Below are positions 55,399 to 63,342 of a stretch of DNA of 64,000 bases, one piece after another. The notes below the pieces were generated by a model that saw only the letters and a program-made list of their open reading frames with translations, was not told the DNA's origin and did no database searches. Positions within the stretch are counted from its first letter, which is position 1. Every line of letters begins with the position of its first letter. The DNA is from an uncultured Lachnospiraceae bacterium (GTDB taxonomy: Bacteria; Bacillota; Clostridia; Lachnospirales; Lachnospiraceae): the NCBI GenBank assembly GCA_900550475.1, contig URSA01000012.1, positions 1 through 64,000 of the forward strand. The letters are read 5' to 3'. A program made the translations under genes and the position numbers.

Positions 55399-57183
55399 TC
55401 AGCTCACCACCTGCTCCTTATACTCTCTCACCGCAGCCAGTATTTTTTCGATCAGCGCCTCATTCAGTTTTCCGGTCTGATCGATCTCCGCCCCGATCTG
55501 CGGATATTTCTCATCCATCCACGCAAGAAGTTTTCTCTGAAACTCCTTCAACTGTGCCACCGGGACATCCAAAAACAGCTTCCCGGTTGCCGCGCACAGG
55601 GTAATCACCTGCGCATGCTGCGACATGGGCTGCTCCAAGGGCTGTTTCAGCAGCTCCATCAACCCTTTGCCGTACAAAAGCTGATTCTTCGTGACCGCAT
55701 CCAGATCGGAGCTGAACTGGGTGAACACCTCCATCTCCCGGTACTGAGCCAGAGCGATACGGATATTTCCCGCGGCCTTCTTCATCGCCTTTGTCTGTGC
55801 GGCTCCACCTACACGGGATACGGACAGGCCCACATTGACCGCCGGTCTCATACCTGAGAAAAACAGGTCGCTCTCCAGAAAAATCTGTCCGTCTGTGATG
55901 GAAATTACGTTGGTGGGAATGTATGCGGACACATCCCCTGCCTGTGTTTCGATAATGGGCAGCGCCGTAATGGAGCCTCCTCCCAGCGCATCGCTCAATC
56001 TGCTGGATCTCTCCAACAGTCTGGAATGCAGATAGAATACATCCCCGGGATACGCCTCACGCCCCGGAGAGCGCTCCAAAAGCAGGGACAGTGCCCGGTA
56101 GGCAACCGCATGCTTGGAGAGATCATCATACACGATCAGCACATCCTGACCCCTGTGCATGAAAAACTCCGCCAGCGCCGTGCCCGAATACGGAGCGATG
56201 TACTGTAACGGAGCCGGCTCACTTGCCGTCGCCGAAACCACAATGCTGTACTCCATGGCGCCGTGCTTTTCCAGTGTGTTCACCAGACGGGACACCGTGG
56301 ATGCCTTCTGCCCGATCGCCACATAAACACAGATCACATTTTTGCCCTTCTGGTTCAATATGGTATCCACCGCAATGGAGGTTTTGCCCGTCTGCCTGTC
56401 ACCGATGATCAGCTCTCTCTGTCCGCGCCCTATGGGGAACATGGAGTCAATGGCAAGAATGCCCGTCTCTAACGGTGTATCCACGGACTGTCTCTCCACA
56501 ATGCCGGGGGCAGGCTGTTCAATGGGTCTGTAATCCTCCGCATCTATTTTTCCCTTTCCGTCTATGGGCTCACCCAGCGCATTGACCACACGGCCGATGA
56601 AGGAATCTCCCACGGGGATGCCCGCCATCCGCTCGCTTCGGATCGCCTTGGTTCCCTCCTCGATCTCCGTCTCGCTTCCCAACAGGATACAGCCGATTCC
56701 GTCGCTGCTAACATCCTGTACCATCGCCTTCTGTCCGTTCTCAAAAACAATGATCTCCCCGTACATGGCATGATCCGCACCGTTGATGTAAACGATGCCG
56801 TCCCCCACGCTCTCCACGGTTCCCACTTCGTTTCCGGCAAAATCCACCATCTGCATGCCGTCACGCAGGATGCCGATAATCTCCCTCTGTTCAAGCAGGG
56901 ACTGCGCGCCGTGAATGTCGAGGCTCTCTATCTTCTTTTTGAGCTGTGCCTCCCGTCCCCCGGTACTCCAGTCGTACTCCTCGTTTCCCGCCCGGAGAAT
57001 GAAGCCGCTGCCCAGATCCTTATTTTCCCGGCGGATCACATTCAGCTCTCGCCCCGGAATTTTTTTTTGCAGGAAATCAAGGATCCCGGCATACTGTTTT
57101 TCGTCCGGCTCCGCTACATACTCAAGCACACAGTCAACGGGCATCTGTTTTTCCGTTTCCTGATATTCATTAAGATTCTGCAT
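55399..57183 (-). CDS. atpA: ATP synthase alpha subunit with N-terminal delta-like domain
   Basis: A 594-residue protein, about 90 residues longer than a normal alpha. From about residue 95 it is a complete alpha subunit (Walker A GDRQTGKTS, ALVFG-equivalent SVVSATASEPAPLQY). Residues ~12-88 instead match the C-terminal domain of the delta subunit: an amphipathic start, GRELNVIRRENKDLGSGFILRAGNEE and a YDWSTGGREAQLKKKIESL ending. No separate atpH gene lies between atpF and atpA, where it normally is. The start ATG at 57,183 has GAGGAG 4 nt upstream and overlaps the atpF end by 14 nt. A delta-CTD-alpha fusion is the best reading; the delta N-terminal domain is missing. Confidence 0.9.
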   Translation of the reverse strand: MQNLNEYQETEKQMPVDCVLEYVAEPDEKQYAGILDFLQKKIPGRELNVIRRENKDLGSGFILRAGNEEYDWSTGGREAQLKKKIESLDIHGAQSLLEQREIIGILRDGMQMVDFAGNEVGTVESVGDGIVYINGADHAMYGEIIVFENGQKAMVQDVSSDGIGCILLGSETEIEEGTKAIRSERMAGIPVGDSFIGRVVNALGEPIDGKGKIDAEDYRPIEQPAPGIVERQSVDTPLETGILAIDSMFPIGRGQRELIIGDRQTGKTSIAVDTILNQKGKNVICVYVAIGQKASTVSRLVNTLEKHGAMEYSIVVSATASEPAPLQYIAPYSGTALAEFFMHRGQDVLIVYDDLSKHAVAYRALSLLLERSPGREAYPGDVFYLHSRLLERSSRLSDALGGGSITALPIIETQAGDVSAYIPTNVISITDGQIFLESDLFFSGMRPAVNVGLSVSRVGGAAQTKAMKKAAGNIRIALAQYREMEVFTQFSSDLDAVTKNQLLYGKGLMELLKQPLEQPMSQHAQVITLCAATGKLFLDVPVAQLKEFQRKLLAWMDEKYPQIGAEIDQTGKLNEALIEKILAAVREYKEQVVS

Positions 57184-57658
57184 GTGTCTCCTCACCTGCT
57201 TTTTTCAAAAATTGGTCGTAGATGCCGCTGTTGTCCGTCTCCCTGCGCACACTCTCGCATGCTGCCTCGGATAACATGGAACGGATTTCTCTCTCCGCCC
57301 TGCTCACCATACCCGCATGCTCCTGCTCCGCGCTTCTGCGGGAGTCGGAAAGGATCTGCTCTGCCTTCTGGTTTGCCTCCGCCACGATCTGCCTGTATGC
57401 CGCACGGGCATCCTCCTCGGCCTGCTGTATCACTTTTGCCTTCTCGTCACGGATGCCTTCCTCCAGCGCCTCGTATTTTTCCTTCTGCGCTTTTGCCTCA
57501 TCCTCCGCTTTCTTTGCTTCTTCATAACGGGAGGCAATCGCCTGCTCACGTTTTTCAATTATCCGGTTGACCGGCTTGAACAGGAATTTTCTGATTAAAA
57601 GATACCAAACAAGCAGGTTGATTACCGTAAAGAGCAGATTGATATCCAGTCTTAACAT
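57170..57658 (-). CDS. atpF: ATP synthase b subunit
   Basis: A 162-residue b subunit: one N-terminal membrane helix (about 5-24) and a long charged coiled coil. The C-terminal end NSGIYDQFLKKAGEE, which normally contacts the delta subunit, is present even though delta is not separately encoded. It overlaps atpA by 14 nt. Confidence 0.94.
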   Translation of the reverse strand: MLRLDINLLFTVINLLVWYLLIRKFLFKPVNRIIEKREQAIASRYEEAKKAEDEAKAQKEKYEALEEGIRDEKAKVIQQAEEDARAAYRQIVAEANQKAEQILSDSRRSAEQEHAGMVSRAEREIRSMLSEAACESVRRETDNSGIYDQFLKKAGEETHAES

Positions 57659-57685
57659 ATAAGTACCATCCCTTTCCCGCTACTG

Positions 57686-57913
57686 TCAGCCCAAAAGAAT
57701 AATGATCAGAAGTCCGATAACGAAGCCGTAAATAGCCGTTGCCTCCGCAAGTGCGGATCCCAGAAGCAGAAGCTTCGTGATCTTGCCCTCCGCCTCCGGC
57801 TGCCTTGCCACCGCGTCCGTTGCCTTTGCCGTTGCCAGCCCGATACCGATTCCCGCTCCGATACCTGTCAATACTGCGATTCCTGCTCCGATTGCAATAA
57901 GTGTCGTACTCAT
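57686..57913 (-). CDS. atpE: ATP synthase c subunit
   Basis: A 75-residue rotor ring subunit with two membrane helices joined by the ARQPEA loop. The proton/sodium carboxylate is Glu57. The residues that make a Na+ site in sodium-type rings (Gln in helix 1 and Ser after the Glu) are Ile24 and Ala58 here, so proton coupling is the likelier reading. Confidence 0.93.
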   Translation of the reverse strand: MSTTLIAIGAGIAVLTGIGAGIGIGLATAKATDAVARQPEAEGKITKLLLLGSALAEATAIYGFVIGLLIIILLG

Positions 57914-57930
57914 AGTTGTTCTCCTCTCTC

Positions 57931-58605
57931 CTATTCGATTGCTTCTTTAATAAAAAGACCTGTTAAAAATACAAAGACATATGCCTGTATCAATCCGTCA
58001 AACAGATCAAAGTACAAGCTGAATACCACCGGCAGACCCACCGGCATGATGTACTCGATCAGCTTCATAATGACAAACGCGCCAAGCACATTCCCGAACA
58101 AACGCATGCACAGCGAAAGGGGTTTGATAAACAGCTCCAGTATATTGATGGGCGTAACCAGCACAATCGGCTCCGCAAAGCCCTTGATCCACTTCTTGAT
58201 TCCTTTTTTATGGATCCCGGAGAACTCGATCAGCACAATGCTCATGAGCGCCAGCGCCGCCGTCACGTTCATATCCTTGGTGGGCGGCTTAAACCCGAAC
58301 ACGCCGACCAGATTGGCTGCGCCGATATAGATCAGCACCGCCGTCAGATAGGCTGCATACCCTTTGCCTTCCGTTCCCACGATTCCCTCGCTCACGCCCT
58401 GTATCCACGTCACCGCATGCTCCAGCAGCAGTTGTCCCTTTCCGGGATTCTCCACCTTGAGTTTTCTGGTAACCAGCAAAGAAATAAGGAGTACCACTCC
58501 CATAATGATCCAGGTCACTACCACGGATTCCGAAATGCCGATGCCGCCGACCGTAAAGACATTTTCACAGTTCAGCTCTTCCCTCAGCGTCTCTCCCAAG
58601 CTCAT
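57931..58605 (-). CDS. atpB: ATP synthase a subunit
   Basis: A 224-residue membrane stator with the essential Arg in LCMRLFGN and the terminal helices that form the proton half-channels. It is the first gene of the operon; no atpI precedes it. Confidence 0.94.
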   Translation of the reverse strand: MSLGETLREELNCENVFTVGGIGISESVVVTWIIMGVVLLISLLVTRKLKVENPGKGQLLLEHAVTWIQGVSEGIVGTEGKGYAAYLTAVLIYIGAANLVGVFGFKPPTKDMNVTAALALMSIVLIEFSGIHKKGIKKWIKGFAEPIVLVTPINILELFIKPLSLCMRLFGNVLGAFVIMKLIEYIMPVGLPVVFSLYFDLFDGLIQAYVFVFLTGLFIKEAIE

Positions 58606-58665
58606 GTCCGCACTTCCTTCCTTTGTTTATTCTGAGTCAATCTCTATTATCTGTCGATCCCCTAT

Positions 58666-58694
58666 ATAATAATTCTCTTTTTCCGCAAAGTCCA
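58666..58694 (-). promoter_or_regulatory. Candidate promoter of the atp operon
   Basis: TGGACT (58,689-58,694) and TATTAT (58,666-58,671) are 17 nt apart on the minus strand, 60 nt upstream of atpB. The -35 is weak. The rest of the 319-nt gap to 58,924 shows no clear gene or structure; it is AT-rich and holds the decayed upstream part of the Rpn-like gene. Confidence 0.35.
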
Positions 58695-58924
58695 TAGTTT
58701 ATTTTTCAATCTTTCACAATACAACTTTTTGTATATCTTTCTTTCTATTTTGATGGGCAACACCATATCTTGTGTCCGTCATTCTTTTTTCGTAAAATAA
58801 TAATTATTTTTTTCTACATCTTCTTCCCGCATATTTCCTTGCGCATGACGGCAGACTGTGATATACACTCTGTATAACAAACTTCTATCTTTTCTCAGAA
58901 AGGACACATCTTCGCACCGACGAG

Positions 58925-59800
58925 GTGCATTCCGTTGACATCGCTAATCCCGTGGAGCTCGGCAGCGCCATCGACGCCAAGGACTTTGTTCTGGATGTCA
59001 AGATTCTGTTGAACAACCACACGCTCCTCAACCTTGAAATGCAGGTACTCAACGAAGGAAATTGGCCCGACCGCTCCCTGTCCTACCTCTGCCGCTCCTT
59101 CGATCAGCTGAACCGCGGGCAGAACTACGGGGATGCAAAACCGGTTCTGCACATCAGTTTTCTGGATTTTACGCTCTTTTCCGACCACCCGGAATTTTAT
59201 TCCACCTATATGTTATTAAATGTGAAAAATTATACGATTTATAGTGACAAATTTGTCCTGTCTGTGGTAAACTTAACTCAGACGAAACTGGCAACCCCGG
59301 AAGACAAGGCCTGTCATTTAGACGAATGGGCTGCGCTTTTCAAAGCAACCACATGGGAGGAAATACGTATGCTTGCATCCGAAAATGAGTTTATTGCCGA
59401 AGCTGCACAAACCATGTATAAGCTCACGGCAGAGGAACAGATCCGACAGCAGTGCGAGGCCAGGGAAGATTTCTACCGGCAGCAGAACTATGTAAAATAC
59501 AGACATGAGAAGGAAATGGCGGAAGCCAGAGAGGATTTTGAGCGACAGCAGAACTATGTAAAGCACAAGCATGAGCAGGAGATGGCGGAAGCCAGAGAGG
59601 ATTTCGAGCGGCAGCAGAACTATGTAAAGCACAAGCATGAACAGGAGATGGCGGAAGCGCGGGCAGGTTTTGAAAGGCAGAAACAAGATACCGAGACTGC
59701 TCATGAGAGAGAGATGGCAGAACAGAAACAGCAGTTTGAGCATGAAATCGCAGAAAAGGACGCCCTCATCGCCCGGCTTCTGTCAGAAAAAGCCAAATAG
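58925..59800 (+). pseudogene. 5'-truncated Rpn/PD-(D/E)XK transposase-like protein with coiled-coil repeats
   Basis: The frame begins at a GTG inside the family homology region: the usual N-terminal ~50 residues are missing, although the codons just upstream still look like family sequence back to an in-frame stop near 58,859. The nuclease core D-V-K-I ... LLNLEMQV is present (the D and E-x-Q of PD-(D/E)XK_2). After about residue 170 come three 22-residue copies of an AREDFERQQNYVKHKHEQEMAE unit and a diverged fourth, predicted coiled coil, then a short charged tail. The gene may still be expressed from GTG, but it lacks its N-terminus. Confidence 0.7.
59459..59680 (+). repeat. 66-nt coding tandem repeats in the Rpn-like gene
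   Basis: Three 66-nt units at 59,459-59,524, 59,525-59,590 and 59,591-59,656, plus a partial diverged fourth from 59,657. The second and third are almost identical; the first and fourth are diverged. They encode a 22-residue coiled-coil unit, so copy number could vary by slippage. Confidence 0.85.
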
Positions 59801-59839
59801 CCCCGCGGCAGCCTGCCGCAGAACCATCTGGCTTTTTTT
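59791..59839. terminator. Bidirectional terminator between Rpn-like gene and trpZ
   Basis: Nested stems, GCGGCAG/CTGCCGC inside AGCCA (59,791-59,795)/TGGCT (59,829-59,833), followed by seven T on the plus strand and U-rich sequence on the minus strand. Confidence 0.8.
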
Positions 59840-60613
59840 CTAATTTCCGCACTCAACACTGATTTTGTTGAATGTGCTCATAATATCCTCAGTGGTAGTG
59901 GACGCCTTCTCCGCCCCGGCGCGATCTATGATCGCCTCGCCCTGATGCATCATGATCAGGCGGTTTCCATACTCTACCGCATATCGCAGATTGTGCGTTA
60001 CCATGATGGTCGTGACCTTCTTTTCCTTCACTACCTGATTGGTCAGCTCCATAATGCGGTCTGCCGTCTTGGGATCCAGCGCTGCCGTGTGTTCATCCAG
60101 AATCAGGAACTCGATGGGCGTCATGGTCGACATCAAAAGTGCCAACGCCTGTCTCTGTCCGCCGGAGAGCGCTCCCACCTGCGTATGAAGCTTATCCTCC
60201 AGCCCCAGATTCAGTTCTGCCAGCAGCTCGCGGTAAGCATCAATTCTTGCCTTATTCACTCCTCTCCCCAGGTTGTAAGGCTTTCCCTTATTATCCGCAA
60301 TGGAGAGGTTTTCCAGAATCGTCATGGACGGGCAGGTTCCCTTCGACGGATCCTGATAGACGCGCCCGATCTTGCGGTGCCGCAGAAAATCCTTCTTTCC
60401 GACAATGGAAGTGCCGTTTACCACAATGTCACCGGAATCAATGGGAATACTGCCGCAAATAATGTTCAGCATGGAGGTCTTTCCCGAACCGTTGCTTCCC
60501 ACCACTGCCACAAAGTCACCGTCCTGTATGGTCAGGGAAAAATTCTGGAACAGACACAGCTCGTTGACAGAGCCGGGATTGTAATATTTATGGATGTTCT
60601 TTAACTCTATCAT
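59840..60613 (-). CDS. trpZ: TrpZ-type ABC transporter ATPase
   Basis: A 257-residue ABC ATPase with Walker A GSNGSGKTS, signature LSGGQRQALAL and Walker B LILDEHTAALD. It overlaps the permease gene by 4 nt. With the permease and lipoprotein it forms an uptake system; the tryptophan T-box upstream indicates tryptophan or a precursor as substrate. Confidence 0.88.
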   Translation of the reverse strand: MIELKNIHKYYNPGSVNELCLFQNFSLTIQDGDFVAVVGSNGSGKTSMLNIICGSIPIDSGDIVVNGTSIVGKKDFLRHRKIGRVYQDPSKGTCPSMTILENLSIADNKGKPYNLGRGVNKARIDAYRELLAELNLGLEDKLHTQVGALSGGQRQALALLMSTMTPIEFLILDEHTAALDPKTADRIMELTNQVVKEKKVTTIMVTHNLRYAVEYGNRLIMMHQGEAIIDRAGAEKASTTTEDIMSTFNKISVECGN

Positions 60614-61512
60614 GCCTCTTTTCCTCCCTGCTGCCGGATCTTCGCCGCACGGTTGCGATCCATGCAGATCACCAGTATAATCAGGAACAACACTGCCGTG
60701 ATCATCTTCAGATCCGTGGACGGCAGACCCATTTTCAGTGCAAGTGCAACACAGCCTTTGTAGATCACGGAGCCGATCACCACGCTGGTCGTCACACGCA
60801 TAAACGTTATCCTCTTGAACAGACTGGTTCCGATAATTACGCTGGCAAGACCGATCACCATGGTACCGGTTCCCATGGAGACGTCAAAGAACCGCTGCTG
60901 CTGTGCGTAAACGCAGCCCCCCAGCGAGACAAGTCCGTTGGCGATGGCAAGACCGATGATCTTTACCTTTCCCTTATCCACACCGAGGGAGGTAACGATG
61001 GTATCGTTATCTCCCACAGCTCTCAGCAAAAAGCCGGATTTGGTGCGCAGATAGGCATCCAACAGATATTTTGTCACAAGCATGATCAGAAAGACAATGA
61101 CCACCGTCCTGTACGGCTGCAGAGCCTGAGGACAGATTCCGTTCACCAGATCGTTATCGAAGATTGTCTGGTTGCTGTAAATCGGGAAATTCGCGCGTCC
61201 CGCCACGCGGAGATTGACCGTATAGAGCGCCGTCATCATAATAATTCCGGACAGCAGATCCCTCACCTTCAGCTTAACGTGGATCAACCCTGTAAGCGTT
61301 CCCGCCACCGCGCCCGCCAGAAAGCTGATCGGCAGGGTAAGCAGTGGGGCAACGCCTTTGGAAATGAGCACACATGTCACTGCCGCGCCCATGGGAAAGC
61401 TGCCATCCACCGTCAGATCCGGAAAATCCAGAATCTTATAGGTAATGTATATTCCCAATGCCATAATGGCGTAAATCATTCCTTGCTCCAAAACACTCAG
61501 TAACAGTGACAC
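60610..61512 (-). CDS. trpY: TrpY-type ABC transporter permease
   Basis: A 300-residue integral membrane permease with about eight hydrophobic segments and the conserved cytoplasmic loop. It is the BPD_transp_2-like permease found with DUF534-type binding proteins. It overlaps trpZ by 4 nt and follows trpX after 15 nt. Confidence 0.85.
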   Translation of the reverse strand: MSLLLSVLEQGMIYAIMALGIYITYKILDFPDLTVDGSFPMGAAVTCVLISKGVAPLLTLPISFLAGAVAGTLTGLIHVKLKVRDLLSGIIMMTALYTVNLRVAGRANFPIYSNQTIFDNDLVNGICPQALQPYRTVVIVFLIMLVTKYLLDAYLRTKSGFLLRAVGDNDTIVTSLGVDKGKVKIIGLAIANGLVSLGGCVYAQQQRFFDVSMGTGTMVIGLASVIIGTSLFKRITFMRVTTSVVIGSVIYKGCVALALKMGLPSTDLKMITAVLFLIILVICMDRNRAAKIRQQGGKEA

Positions 61513-61527
61513 GATGCTTCCTCCTTG

Positions 61528-62532
61528 TTATTCTACCACGATTTCATCAAATTTCTCATAGGCGCCTGCAACAAAGTCATCGGCAAGAACCAGATTAACC
61601 TTTGCGGCTGCGGCTGTATTGACATACAGGCTGGGCTCGGTGATGGATTCAAAATTCATGTCCGATGCCGCTGCCTCTCCCTTCAGCACCTTTGCAGCCA
61701 TGTGACCGGTCTGCTTTCCCAACTCAAAGTATTCAAGACCCATGGATGCCACGCAGCCCGCCTTCACCTGCTCAACCTCAGAGCCGAATACCGGAATGCC
61801 GGCGTCATTTGCCTTTGCCAGCACCGTCTGCAATGCTGATACCACCGTGTTATCGGTCAGGTTGGTAATGCAGTCCACCTTTGTCACCAGATCTGCTGCC
61901 GCAAGATCCACATCCGCGATGGTGTTGATTCCCACATCCACGATCTCAAATCCGTAATTGTCAGCGACTTCCTTGTACTCCGCAATGGTGCTTACGGAAT
62001 TTGCTTCGCTGGTGGTATAGATGATGCCAACCTTCGTCGCATCGGGAAGGATCTGGCGGATCATCTGCAGCTGTGCGTCAACTGCCAGTGCATCACAGGT
62101 ACCTGTGATATTCCCCACAGGAGAACCGTCCTCCTTTGCGAGTCCCGCGCCCACCGGGTCGGATACCGCCGTATAGATCACCGGAATGTCCGTGTTCATG
62201 GTGGAGTTGTAAGCACTCATGGCACAGGGTGTGGCAATGGCGCAGATCAGATCCACCTTCTTTGATACATAATTGTCGGAGATGGTACTTGCAGTACCCG
62301 TATCCGTCTGTGCATTATCAAACAGCACCGTCAGGTTTTCCCCCTCCACAAATCCTTCCTCCGCAAGACCTGCCAGAAATCCCTCACGGCAGTTGTCCAG
62401 AGAACCATGCTCTGCAAACTGGGAGATACCGATGGTGTAGGTTTTCTCTTTCGAGGAACCAGTGTTACCGCATGCTGCAAGTCCGAATACCATCATTGCC
62501 GATAAGATTGCTGCCAAAACTTTTTTCTTCAT
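61528..62532 (-). CDS. trpX: TrpX-type ABC transporter substrate-binding lipoprotein
   Basis: A 334-residue lipoprotein with signal peptide and lipobox LAAC (Cys21) and the two-lobe binding-protein fold of the ABC_sub_bind (DUF534) family. It is the first gene after the T-box, so the operon is expected to respond to uncharged tRNA-Trp. Ligand tryptophan is inferred from that leader; no binding residues can be assigned by eye. Confidence 0.88.
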   Translation of the reverse strand: MKKKVLAAILSAMMVFGLAACGNTGSSKEKTYTIGISQFAEHGSLDNCREGFLAGLAEEGFVEGENLTVLFDNAQTDTGTASTISDNYVSKKVDLICAIATPCAMSAYNSTMNTDIPVIYTAVSDPVGAGLAKEDGSPVGNITGTCDALAVDAQLQMIRQILPDATKVGIIYTTSEANSVSTIAEYKEVADNYGFEIVDVGINTIADVDLAAADLVTKVDCITNLTDNTVVSALQTVLAKANDAGIPVFGSEVEQVKAGCVASMGLEYFELGKQTGHMAAKVLKGEAAASDMNFESITEPSLYVNTAAAAKVNLVLADDFVAGAYEKFDEIVVE

Positions 62533-62617
62533 AAGAAACTCCTCTCTGCGCCGTGCGCAATAAAAAATGTTGTGTGATTGGATTATGATAGTTTTGAGAC
62601 CGGTTTCCTATGGTAAC

Positions 62618-62900
62618 AAAAAACCGCCTCAAGATTTCCTTGAGGCGGTAATCATCATTAACGCGGTGCCACTCAATTTCGATGAACCAAATGATTCATC
62701 CTTTGTTCCATGCACTATCATACATGTCGCCATGATAACGGGTGCGAATCCCGCCGGTGCCTACTATCGTTTCGGACCGTCCTCGAAAGCCCATTCAGCA
62801 GTTGTCCCCATGCCACCGTCCCACCAATCGGCAGCTCTCTGTAATAGTTGTCAAAAGCCTACTCTTCTTTCTCACAGGTTTGAAGCACTATTCATTTGTT
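62618..62900 (-). promoter_or_regulatory. T-box riboswitch with tryptophan specifier
   Basis: The leader RNA contains the distal Stem I AG-rich element (AGAGAGCTGCC...GGTGGGA), a specifier GAA-UGG-GCU with UGG (62,791-62,793), the T-box GAGTGGCACCGCG (62,662-62,674) and an intrinsic terminator (stem 62,624-62,648, followed by six U). UGG codes for Trp. The bulge TGGC pairs with an acceptor ending in GCCA, consistent with tRNA-Trp. Uncharged tRNA-Trp would stabilise the antiterminator and turn on trpXYZ. Confidence 0.9.
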
Positions 62901-62907
62901 GTAAATT

Positions 62908-62936
62908 ACAATATACCCATCCTGCCGAATTGTCAA
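62908..62936 (-). promoter_or_regulatory. Promoter of the T-box/trpXYZ operon
   Basis: TTGACA (62,931-62,936) is followed after 17 nt by TATTGT (62,908-62,913), or after 15 nt by TATATT. The -35 overlaps the end of the XRE-AbrB gene. Confidence 0.65.
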
Positions 62937-63331
62937 CCGTTTTTTTGAAAGAAAAATTCTTCCTTGAGCAGCGCCATCCCCTGCTGCTCATCTCCCAGAA
63001 GGAGAAGCCTGTCCCCCGGCTTGATGTCGAATATCCTGCGCGCCCTTGCGGGAATCACGATCTGCCCTTTCTCCCCCACCGTCACGACGCCAAACGCATA
63101 TTTTCCTTTGGGAGGAACCCCGAGCCCGCATTCCTCCTTTTCATATTTCACCAGATCATCCAGCGTCACGCCGAATATTTCCGCCAGCAGGCGGCTTTTC
63201 CCGATGTCGGGCAGGGATTCTCCCGTTTCCCACTTTGACAGGGTCTGCCTGGACACATTAAGCTTTTCCGCCAGTTCCTCTTGGGACAGATGATTCAATT
63301 TCCGCAATTCTATCAGATTATCCGCAAACAT
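62933..63331 (-). CDS. XRE-AbrB fusion regulator
   Basis: A 132-residue regulator with an N-terminal Cro/CI helix-turn-helix (about 6-60: LSQEELAEKLNVSRQTLSKWETG) and a C-terminal SpoVT/AbrB-type swapped-hairpin domain (about 80-125: TVGEKGQIVIPARARRIFDIKPGDRLLLLG). Such fusions combine two DNA-binding folds. ATG 63,331 has AAGGAG upstream. Its end overlaps the trpX promoter by 4 nt. Its target is unknown; one may be the acyltransferase upstream. Confidence 0.85.
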   Translation of the reverse strand: MFADNLIELRKLNHLSQEELAEKLNVSRQTLSKWETGESLPDIGKSRLLAEIFGVTLDDLVKYEKEECGLGVPPKGKYAFGVVTVGEKGQIVIPARARRIFDIKPGDRLLLLGDEQQGMALLKEEFFFQKNG

Positions 63332-63342
63332 GATTCTCCTTA

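Noticed and set aside
59459..59680. Repeat array as CRISPR
   Set aside because: The units are adjacent, in frame and encode coiled coil; there are no spacers.
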